From Hysterangium stoloniferum (lineage: Eukaryota > Basidiomycota > Agaricomycetes > Hysterangiales > Hysterangiaceae), in assembly GCA_015178975.1 (NCBI GenBank), contig WHVD01000009.1, forward strand, positions 1,426,001-1,490,000: 64,000 nucleotides of DNA. The letters run 5' to 3'. The notes under the pieces are model-generated. The model was not told the origin of the DNA and did not search any database. It worked only from the letters and a program-made list of their open reading frames with translations. A program made the position numbers and the translations under genes. Shown piece after piece: positions 54,077 through 62,900 of this stretch (the stretch's first letter is position 1; each line of letters starts with the position of its first letter).

Positions 54077-54439
54077 TGGGTATGGTCAGGAGACTAGGTG
54101 GAACTGCGAGTCATGTTCCCCATTTAGGCTGCTGGAAAATGAACCACGCTCTACTTAGATCATAAAAGGCATGATAAATTAGATTTTATAGCTCACATGG
54201 ATTGCTCGTCTCGATATCGATGGATCACGCTGGTAAAACCTCCCAAGGCCGTGTCTCCGACCACCTTGTGATGAATAATCCACCCAAGGAATATGCAAAG
54301 CACATATACCCAACAAATCTGCAGATGGATTGAAGCTACTCAATAATAATCGAGCGCATGTTTGACTAGCAATATAAATTTTTAATGTATCAGTCAATAT
54401 ATCGAAGGGCTTCCGCCGGGATCACCCCCGACGGATATT

Positions 54440-55500
54440 TATATACTTGACAATGATTTTCTAGACATGCTGGGGTGATCGGCGGTGCGTGTATTGCCTT
54501 GATACACATCGCTCTGGTATTCACGCTGCTGGGCGCCATCGTGCCCTTCGCACACTCTCGTCTTCAAAATGCGCACATCGAGGATGCCGACACGGCTGAT
54601 CAGGCACCGGCTGTGGATGACGGGAACGTCGACGGCACCGACGCGGCTGACCACGCACCCGCTGCGGATGACGGGAACGTCGAGGGCGCCGATGCGGCTG
54701 ATCACGCACCCGCTGTGGATGATGGTAACGTCGAGGGCACCGACGCAGATCCCGACTCTACCCCACGTATCTCTTGGGAAGACAAGGGAAAGGGAGTCGA
54801 CCTTAGAGAGTATGGCCCCCTCATGCTGGATGGATCGCTATTCACGGGATCATCCGCCCAGCGCATTGGGCAAGGTTTGTCCAACGTCGTTTAATTAATG
54901 CCATCATATACTGACTTGACTTAATTTGAGCAGGACCCAATGCTGGGACGTTCCATCCCCACATCGTTCCCAAGGCAAATACCACCTTCCGCCCCAAGTC
55001 ACAAACTCCCGGTCATGATATTGTGGATGTGGATGACGGTAACGTCAAAAGCGCCAATGAACATCTATACTATACTCCATGTATCTCGTGGGAAGACAAG
55101 GGGAAGGTTGATCTTAGAGAGTATGGCCCCCTCATGCTGGATGGATTGCTATTGACGGGATCATTTGCCTAGCGCATTGTGCAAGGTTTTTCCCACATCA
55201 TTTAATCAATCTGATTGTATAGTAACTGGACTTAATTTGAGCAGGACGCAACGATGAGACGTTCCATCCCACATCAGTCCCAAGACGAATATCACCATCC
55301 ACCCCAGTCACAAACTGCCGGTGATGATGGATCGGAGTATACGGTACCGGGTTCGTGTCGGTTATTTTTACTTTTCATCATCCTACCATTTACAGAATCT
55401 TCCTTCATCAACGACGACGATGAAGCCACTGATCAGAAAGTGTTGGCCGGTACGAGCACGGGAACAGGCATGCCATTTGCCTTTAATATCTAGGGGAAGC
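54440..55500 (+). CDS. X2: membrane-anchored protein with acidic tandem repeats (best copy)
   Basis: An acceptor TTTTCTAG at 54466 opens an exon with VIGGACIALIHIALVFTLLG AIVPF, a membrane segment. Then come three or four repeats of about 14-17 residues of the form DAADHAPAVDDGNVEG (about 54585-54750), then PRISWEDKGKGVDLREYGPL and MLDGSLFTGSSAQRIGQ. Introns (54877-54934; 55183-55243) flank a second module: DPNAGTFHPHIVPKANTTFR, VDDGNVKSANEHLYYTPCIS WEDKGKVDLREYGPLMLDGL. The WEDKGK...YGPLMLDG block is thus duplicated with its intron. The end reads SEYT, an intron (GTACCGGG...TTTACAG), ESSFINDDDEATDQKVLAG. Breaks: a TAG in the second module (FA-stop-RIVQ) and TGATGA after NCR in the last exon if translated in that frame. 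The acidic region would face one side of the membrane. Family not recognised. Confidence 0.6.
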
Positions 55501-55640
55501 ATCACAGTTGCCACAACCGCCTACGGGTGTTGAAAACCAGAAGCTCTTCCACTGAACGGGATCGTAAGCGTACGCAAGATCAGCTTTAAACACTAAGAGT
55601 TATCAATATTATATGAGACTGGAAATACAGAAACAATGTT
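55501..55640 (+). repeat. scrap of X3
   Basis: GGAAGCATCACAGTTGCCAC and the next 80 bp match the start of X3 (GCATCACAGTTGCCGCAACT at 39735 and 53030). It ends in GGGATCGTAAGCGTACGCAAG. Confidence 0.6.
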
Positions 55641-56600
55641 TTAACGCCTCCATCTCCTCAGTTATTCCATCGGCCCTAGGTGGTTTGGGTTTCTCCTTCC
55701 CCTCTTTCCCACTTTCAGCCAACACCGCTTACCGAGTAACCGAACGATAAAGCGTTTGGTGGAACAGGATGTGACGGGGAGCACTTGACCACAAGTATGA
55801 ATATTAAAATTAATATAGAGTAGAACGTTATTTATAAATCTCTAGTTGAAGAAAACTGGGGAAAATTGACGTCTTCGAAAAAGCATTATGGGTGCACGAT
55901 GAGTAGAAGGAACCAGAAGACCACGGGGAAATGTGCGGGCTGATCTACTACTTAATTTCACCGCACCTGTTTGTAATGAAAAAAAAAGGAAAATGGATAT
56001 CAAAGTCAAAGGCAACAAATATAAGAATAACTCACTCCTTAAGAGGATCGTGGAAGAACTCATAATTTCTCAGGTTGCCTTTCACCTCCGGAGGTCAAGC
56101 CAAGGGTATCATCCAGCCAAAACATTCATGTGTAAACTCAACCCAAGACACGTACTTCGTCACCTTTGTCAACACTGCAGTCATCATAAATCGCTTTTGA
56201 TGTTGGTTGCTTTTGAGGCGCCTAGAGGTAAGGCTGTCGCTGCACCCAGTATCCAACCATACACGTTCCCACCACACTACGACACTACGAGCCGTCATAT
56301 CGGGATACGCGGTGCAAGTGTTCGGCCACCAGCATGGAGGATAGGACGAAATGTAATGCCACGGGGGAGCATTAGGCCGCCAAAAAAATACACTGGTAAG
56401 TACATCGGGAATTGGAGATGGGGATAACGGGTTAATTTTACATTCTTTTACAGACTTTTCATTTTCTCTGTCTTCTTTCGTTATTCTTGACCTCAACTCT
56501 AACCAAAAGACTATTCATGGGCTCTTTGGTTGTCTTGTAAATAAGAAAAAGCGAAGCGACGCGTTAGTCAACCAAATTGAAGTTAACGATGAAAAAAAAG
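55641..56600. repeat. X4 module, copy 3
   Basis: Same order as 44101-45030. On the minus strand 56496-56095 is an open frame of 134 codons (MRSRITKEDRENEKSVKECK, VFFWRPNAPPWHYISSYPPC, VVVWWERVWLDTGCSDSLTS, TKYVSWVEFTHECFGWMIPL A), followed in the next exon by KGNLRNYEFFHDPLKE and a donor-like site. On the plus strand 55933-56427 is also open. Coding strand not settled. Confidence 0.4.
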
Positions 56601-56694
56601 GCATCAATTGATTCTACGCACCTGTTTATGGGTACGGCCATCAAGCTCAACGTCTTTCTCGTAGAATTCATCTTCTCGACAGCATCAATATCTG

Positions 56695-56841
56695 AGGCTG
56701 ATGAATATTCTAAAATAAGGATTTCTAAATTTGGAACATTTGAGGCTATGAATTGAAGATCCTATGTTTCAAGACCTTCAATTCATAGCTTCAAACGTCC
56801 CAAATTTAGAAATGCTTATTTTAGAATATTCTTCAGCCTCA
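56695..56841. mobile_element. 147-bp foldback element, arms about 63 bp
   Basis: GAGGCTGATGAATATTCTAA with its continuation to 56757 is the reverse complement of 56779-56841, with a spacer of about 17-20 bp. The arms differ at about six positions. It sits at the point where homology with 45290 starts, so it is an insertion, or the breakpoint, in the X3 flank. No clear target duplication. Confidence 0.75.
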
Positions 56842-57485
56842 TTTGCGCTTTTTCCTTTTCTTTTTTGGCGGCTCGGGTCGAAGCGAAACGATATTGTTGT
56901 GTCGTCTGTAATTATCCTGTAAATAAAACGAAGGGAAAAGGCGAAACATTAGTCAACTCAATTAAAGCCAAACGGTGAAGAAAACATCTGTCGGCTTGAC
57001 ACACCTGCTTGTAAGCTCTGAACTCAAGTTTGACTTCATTTCCTTCCCCATCCACATTCATTGTCCTCGCTCGGGCTTCCCTTTCTCCTCAGCAGTCTTC
57101 GTACAACAAACGTCCACGGAAGTCGTGGCTTTTCTGACACTCGTTGCATTATTGATAGGCTCCATATCGGACGACATGTTCCTACTCTCGCAATCTCGCA
57201 ATCTCGCCAAACACAAAGTTGTCCGTTCAAAGTCCGCGATAATGTCTATCTCCATGCACCTCGTCGAACAATCGTTGACCCAGTGTTGCTTGCGAGCTAA
57301 CTGATCGATTGAACAACGCCTCGAATGTCGATAGGACTTATTGCTTTGGCGGTTGAGGACGGGGTGCAGAATCCTGTTGCGGAGGCTTGCGCTCACTGGA
57401 AGTGACGAGCGAGAGAGCTTCTAGTTGTCATCGTCCATGGGCGATTGTGGCATCTGTGATGCTTCCTCTGGATATTCAAGGTACA
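56842..57485 (-). pseudogene. X3 gene module, copy 5
   Basis: 57396-57058 on the minus strand is one frame of 112 codons: MSASLRNRILHPVLNRQSNK, QLARKQHWVNDCSTRCMEID, IIADFERTTLCLARLRDCES, MEPINNATSVRKATTSVDVC. The other strand is open over 56975-57304. The 3' flank shares the GGCGGCTCGGGTCGAAGCGAAACG block with 45 kb. Confidence 0.42.
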
Positions 57486-57489
57486 TGGC

Positions 57490-59285
57490 AAGTCATAGGG
57501 GTAGCAATCTTAAACCATCGTTTCAGCATTTTAAGGACTGAGGAAACCATCCTTCGGATATCATGCTTTGCGTTACTCTTCGAAAAAGTTTAAAATAGGT
57601 CGAACATTATTCACGCAATGAGCAAATACGTTAGTTATATGGAACAGTCTAGTCACATGCCCGTCCGTGCTTCTTAAAGAGGGATAAGTACTTTGTGTTG
57701 CAACTTGGTGAGACCCCGACAAATGGAGTCGCAAGCAGACAGAGGAGGGATTGTACTTCGTCCATCAAGCCAGTCACGAATATCTCCGCCCCAGGCATAA
57801 AGACAATCCTCTTAGAAAGGTCCAGGAAGTCGTGAAGAGCAGGGAGTGGTGTACCCGCTCTCACCGCCGTGCACACAATTTCGGGTTCTGGAGATTGTGA
57901 AATTAACAACGATAAACCGCTTATTAGCATCGAAAGGCCATGAAACACTGAGGTGTCTGATTTCGGACGCCGAATTACTATTCTGAAGCCGAATCATTTT
58001 GAGACAACAAGTCCGTGATGGTGTACCTGTGGACTCACTGCAGCATTATAACCCCGATGGAAACAATGGTATTAATCCGATCAATTTTTTCTGCCATCAA
58101 TGTGACATCCTTAAATAATTCATCGAGTTCATTTATAATGCATATATAAGTGCTGTAGCGAGAAGAGTCGGCACACGCAAATGAATCTACCTTGGTCTGC
58201 AAAACGACAAGTGCGATATCCAATAGCTTTCCATAAATGCAGCGGAGCCAAGGATCCTGTGTGAAACAGCAGGAGAAAATCGACATTTGCGGGAGAATGA
58301 GGTTCATGTGTTCAGATTGGTTTCGATCGTGTCTGCATATTTCTCATTTCGGCCATTCTCCAAACACAGAAACGGTAAAAATTACGACCTCATCCAGAAT
58401 TTGAAATAGTTTTTGATCACATTGAGGTCCTCATGCGACAAGCCCTGTGCGCCATGCAACTCCGTAATAATGGAGGAGAAACAGTCAGTAATACTAGAAT
58501 ATTGTAAAGTGATGAGTGTGGCAGCCGACGGGCTACAAAGGTATTCGCCAAGGTGTGATATGATTATCGAGGCGACAGCATAGCAGTCACCAGGAAGTTG
58601 CGACTCGACCAGGGCAGTGAAGAGCACAGGAACCATTTTAGCTGGCGCACCCTCGATAGACTTCATTAAATATATTATATTTACCATCAATACTATGACT
58701 CTGCCGATCATCGCTTCCTCTCCAGTGCGAAACGGGGATATAAAGGCGGTATACGTATTCGTGAGAAGCAATGTCCCCCGATACCGGATTTTACGCAGGT
58801 AGGATGGTCTTCATTAAAATGATTTCAGCATGCAAGCAATGGCGGTCATCAGAAGCGAACATGCCTGAAGAGATCCACCCCGTATTTAACGATTCTGCTC
58901 AATTGCCGAGCAATCTAGTCGCCATCATTTCATCGCGAGTGAACACGGGCGTTCTGGTAACTCTTTGGTACTTCTCCACACGTCGCGTGTATAGCAAGCA
59001 CTTCGACACATTGGAGTCGATGCTCGAAACAAAATATTAACGTACCAGTTGCTGAACCCATGAATCAAGGGCTTGCTTGTTGATCGGTACATGCTCGTCA
59101 CGACCTGGTCTATGACCACAGAGGCCGTGATCGTCTCTATTACATGCCCATTGTCTCTGGAGTATATCCTGAAAATTACTTTCGAGCACTGCTATCCGTT
59201 GACATTCCAGTGCAGCAGGCGACATCAATGGGGGTAGCTCTTCGACCTGGTCAGGGTGACTGGGTACTACCTCGTGGTCAGACAT
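57490..59285 (-). pseudogene. X1 gene family, copy 7 (most complete)
   Basis: Exon 1 starts at ATG 59285-59283 (MSDHEVVPSHPDQVEELPPL, LECQRIAVLESNFQDILQRQ, INKQALDSWVQQLV) and ends before a GTACGT donor at about 59045. Most of exon 2 has been deleted (59040-58860 keeps only its end). Exon 3 (58800-58382) reads MIGRVIVLMVNIIYLMKSIE, LVESQLPGDCYAVASIIISH, LNVIKNYFKFWMRS. Exon 4 (about 58330-58035) reads IFSCCFTQDPWLRCIYGKLL, FACADSSRYSTYICIINELD, LFKDVTLMAEKIDRINTIVS with donor GTGAGT. Exon 5 (57950-57650) reads ISQSPEPEIVCTAVRAG, EIFVTGLMDEVQSLLCLLAT. The predicted protein of an intact copy would be around 550 residues, mostly helical, no membrane segment or catalytic motif recognised. Confidence 0.65.
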
Positions 59286-59660
59286 GGGGAACGTGAGATA
59301 TAGACAAGAGGCTTGTCCCAAGAATGGAAAGAGAACCGTTGACAAGGTTCATCAGGCTTTTTCTATGTTTGCGGGACACCGCTTTGAAATAACACTGGTC
59401 TAACTGAGTCACTGCCACAAGTACTGTTAGCCGAGATGAAATTTAGATGCCGGGAGTTATAACATAGCGTTACGACAACTGTAATTACAGAAAATAATAC
59501 ACTAATTATAATCAACAACTGAAAAAGAAAAAGCTGTCAAGTATGTACAAAATTGGTTCGGTCACTTTATCTGAACATTTCCGTGCATATCGACAAGGGA
59601 CTATGTACTTCGTGTTCATGCAAACATCAGTGAGAGAACCTTTTCTGTCTATCTGAACCC
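59286..59660 (-). pseudogene. X1 upstream region and X5 gene module, copy 3
   Basis: 59286-59410 is the same upstream sequence as before X1 copy 3 at 38 kb. 59470-59650 matches X5 (GAAAAAGAAAAAGCTGTCAAG, GGACTATGTACTTCGTGTTC). The order X5, upstream block, X1 is therefore conserved between 37.6 and 59.5 kb, inverted. Confidence 0.55.
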
Positions 59661-59995
59661 TTACGATGAATCCACATGAAACAAGTAATTACACCAGGTT
59701 CTCTTTCCTGCCAATGTTCATTTACCTGGAAACCCACCCTCTGTTGTTTATTAAATTGGACCTAGTTAGAATTTGACCACCGATGTCATTTCCACGGACA
59801 CCATGATCTGAACGCTTCAATTACGTCATGTTTTCAGGGCAATCCTTACCCTTTTCTTCCATATTTATCCCTATCCACATTTTCTGTATTCTCACAACCC
59901 ATACATATTATCGCTACCCATCCCTCTCACATTATCACTATTCCTATCCCCGTGACAATAGGCTCACAGATGGGCAGAAGGAAATAGACCAAAAG
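59661..59995 (-). mobile_element. copia 3' end / LTR block, copy 2
   Basis: Reverse complement of 37261-37620. It follows the copia RNase H remnant at 60.0-60.5 kb in the element's own direction. The stretch contains AGAGGGATGGGTAGCGATAA and the start of a possible LTR at the TGTGAGCC motif near 59972. Confidence 0.5.
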
Positions 59996-60470
59996 ATGCG
60001 TATAATAAATGTGTGTCGATGGGGATAATGATTTTGTAAGTATGTCGATGATCATTTCTTTGTCGAGCGATAATGGAGTTGTATGGTCCCGTGTTCAATT
60101 AAATGCCGAATAAAGTGATATTATACTTCGATGTGTTTCATTCGCCGCAGCGGACATTGATTGGACGTGAACTAACATTCCTTGATTGTCGTCAAAAATA
60201 GCCATAGGTTCTTCATATATGATAGTGAATTCTTCTAAGAAGTGTCTTATCCACATGACTTCGCGGAGGCTTCTGAAAGTGCCAGGGTAAGTTGATTATC
60301 TGGATGACCAAGACACAGGTCCTGCTCCAAGAAAGATTGTGTATCCTGCTGTGTCTCGCCTATCCTCACGATCCCCTGCAAAATCCCCATCTGAATATCG
60401 CTGTAAGTATCAATTTCCTCCTCCTAAATGTAATTCTTGCTCTCTAGTCATAAACGGATATTCATTCGGT
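59996..60470 (-). pseudogene. copia RNase H and pol C-terminus, second lineage
   Basis: Minus-strand reading: YSDIQMGILQGIVRIGETQQ, ALSEASAKS, a TGA in place of Trp or Arg, KNLWLFLTTIKEC, RRMKHIEV, then RHLIEHGTIQLHYRSTK. The KHIEVRYHFIR..IEHG.IQLHY order is the C-terminal part of copia RNase H, from a different lineage than the remnants at 16 and 29 kb (which have KHIDIRYHYI). Many stops. Confidence 0.8.
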
Positions 60471-62338
60471 GAGATTGAAATTGGTAAGAGCAGGATTAGA
60501 TGAATACTGAGATAGTTTATTGACCGAATAAGCGATGCAGGACACGATCCGACAGCTGTGAACATAAGCTCTTGATAGGGCAGTTACTGAACTGGTTAAC
60601 TAAAATTCAGCATCAGTGATAAATAGGGTCGGGCCCCATAACCCGAAGATAATTTAAATATCGCAGCCGTGAAATGGGGCTGAGACTCGTCGGACTAAAA
60701 AATACAAGTATACGAGGCATTAAAACTGGCTGCATTGACTGTAACAGCATTCATATGTGGCGGCAGCGTGAAGAACGGGTAGGACTGAAAACCATGCTAC
60801 ACTTTGAGACTGACACAGAGGGGGGGTGCTGACGATGGACAACTAAACCGTTAGTTGGGACCGCTGAATATCGGATGAGCTCAGTACGAAACAATAACTG
60901 TACGGGAGGGAGAGAGCAACTTACAATTACATCGTTGCAGGGCCGCCATTCGACAGATTTTACCCATCCCAGCTGATACAGTCCGAGGTAAAGAAGGAGA
61001 ACCGGAAAAGAAAGAAGTCTGTCTGGCCTCTGCCATTACTACTCGTCCGCCGCTGCCCCTACTTTTCGTCCGCCACTTCCTCCCCTTTTGCCCTTGCTTT
61101 CGCTTCTCCCGCTGCTTAATCCGCTTACTTCTCTTTCCGCCGTCGGTTACATTGTGGTGGAGGCGCGCCCCGAGGCAATGGTTCCATCCGAGCAGCTAGA
61201 GGTCCGCCAAGTGTCTGTGCCGAACGTTGCGGTGGGTAGTTGGACATGCGGGACTGGCTTTCCGACTTGTTGCCACCCCAGGTCAGGCGTAAGTGCTGTC
61301 GCACTGAGGCATCCTCCAATTGCCTAGATGATAACAGGTGAGTATAATCGCCAAAGTTAATGAAACGAAATCGTACTTGTCTAACCGTGTTGGGAGTTCT
61401 CCTCTGTAATTAAAGCTTGTCTTGTCTCGCCTTTCTCTTTCCCTCGTAGTGGGGTTGAGGTGGTAACGACTTATGTTTGAAACGCTTTGTCCTTCTAAGA
61501 AGTCAATGTTAGTTGGTGTAAGAAATATAGCCGACGGGACTCACGTGCAACCTGAAGACGTTCCCGTCCCGGAGGACGGACTGTTTGAGACATGCGAACC
61601 ATCACCATGTCCTTCATACTGGTGCTGGTTCTTGGGGTTGTGAATTGATGCGGGCGACCCGTCGGATTCGGCTTCGTCCCAGTAAGGACGTCTGGGATGG
61701 CCATCGGTTGGAGACCTTGTGCTTGTGTTAGTTTAGGGGCTGCACCCGCGGTCGTCAGTTTTGTGTTTTTTTGTGGTATTAAAATAAGTCACAAATCACG
61801 AGGTATTTCTTGATATTTGAATTCATGGAAGTCAGGAGGTGAAGACTTTGGCCTGCTCATAAGCTTGTACGGCAATCGCACCGTGCCCAGTACCATCGTG
61901 TGAGGGCAGATTCTAAATTTAATGAAGGTTAAGGAGGTATGAGAGAGACAAGTGGTGGAACGTGCTGCGTACTAGATGATGAACCCCTCCAGATCCCCCT
62001 AGACGACGTCTCTGCATAGACTTCTATATTTGCACTAAGTAGTAGTTTCCCAATGGCACATTGGGATAAAGCAGTGATTACCTTGTCCGTATCCATGATG
62101 ATTGATCCCTTCACTGTCCATTGCGGTGGTGGTAGTGCTAGCGCTAGCGTGTGGGGGGTCGAGTTGGCAAGACACAACATGGTGAGCGAATGGGCCAACC
62201 GGGAGCAACGCTCTCACAGGAATATCTACAATTATTGCGGATTTTGAGGAGTTTTTGTAGATCCCCGCAAAGCAATGAAGTGCAGGAACCAAATGAGGGA
62301 GACAGGTCTCTCTGCATGCTCATACAGGTCAACACTTT
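60471..62338. other. CpG-rich unique stretch, no gene called
   Basis: This is the longest segment of the right half without a match elsewhere in the window. Base use is normal for CpG. Frames of 60-89 codons exist (62198-61929 minus being the longest) but none has a domain, a convincing start or conserved splice sites. A short GCGCTAGCGCTAGC-like palindrome lies at 62130. It may be genuine single-copy host DNA with non-coding or small genes. Confidence 0.35.
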
Positions 62339-62900
62339 CTGATCAGTGGCTCCATCGTCGTCGTCGATGAAGGAAGATTCTGTAAATAGTACGATAGTTG
62401 AGTAATATATGATGAGAAGTAAAAATAAACGACACGAACCCGGTACCGTATACTCCGATCCATCATCACCGGCAGTTTGTGACTTGGGGTGGATGGTGGG
62501 ATTCGCCTTGGGACTGATGTGATGGAATGTCTCATCGTTGCGTCCTGCTCAAATAAAGCCCTGTAACTATACGATGTCATTAATCAAACGATGTCGGACA
62601 AACCTTGCGCAATGCGCTGGGCGAATGACCGATCACCGCAGCATGTCTAGAAAAGCATTGTCAAGTATATAACTATTCGTCGCTGCACATAACACTCACT
62701 GTTGCTTGAGCTCACGACAGATAGTCTCCTCGATGTGTACATGCAGCGCATGTAGCAAGTGCGCGACGCAGCTGGGTCTGTTTCCGAATGGTTTGCTTAT
62801 TGACAACGTCGCAAGGCTGTCTTTGAGAATGGATGCAGTCTAACGGGAGTGCAACCGGGAAGTGACAACATAGCAGGCAGCAAATAAGAGCCACCACCAC
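62339..62900 (-). pseudogene. X2 membrane protein gene, copy 3 with internal deletion
   Basis: On the minus strand: upstream exon with HVHIEETICRELKQQ (about 62745-62700), the same 50-bp intron as at 35.8 kb, then ACATGCTGCGGTGATCGG joined directly to the end of the first module (HSPSAQRIAQ), intron, DATMRHSITSVPRRIPPSTP-like sequence, and GSEYT with the GTACCGGG donor. The membrane segment and acidic repeats are deleted. Confidence 0.65.

Larger units (their letters stand above)
48405..54431. repeat. giant inverted repeat, arms about 3 kb, centre near 51450
   Basis: Outer arms: 48405-48640 is the reverse complement of 54431-54190 at roughly 88% identity (shared AAACATGCGCTCGATTATTA and GGGAGGTTTTACCAGCGTGA). 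Inner arms: 49080-51412 is inverted at 53570-51481, and includes the R1 frame of 96 codons that is identical in protein sequence in both arms (50109-50399 plus, 52793-52503 minus). The inter-arm spacer is about 68 bp. Differences: about 310 bp of X3 (49490-49790) is missing from the right arm, and 48650-49080 and 53570-54190 do not match each other (X1 exon 5 on the left; X4 and a short X3-like part on the right). X1 exons 1-3 point outward from the centre in both arms. Confidence 0.88.

Noticed and set aside
48405-54431. The palindrome considered as a DNA transposon with 3-kb terminal inverted repeats
   Set aside because: No transposase frame inside and no convincing target duplication at 48405 and 54431.
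61088-61327. Frame with a hydrophobic N-terminus and a Cys-rich end, like a small secreted protein
   Set aside because: It starts at TTG, not ATG, and has no acceptable ATG before the hydrophobic part.
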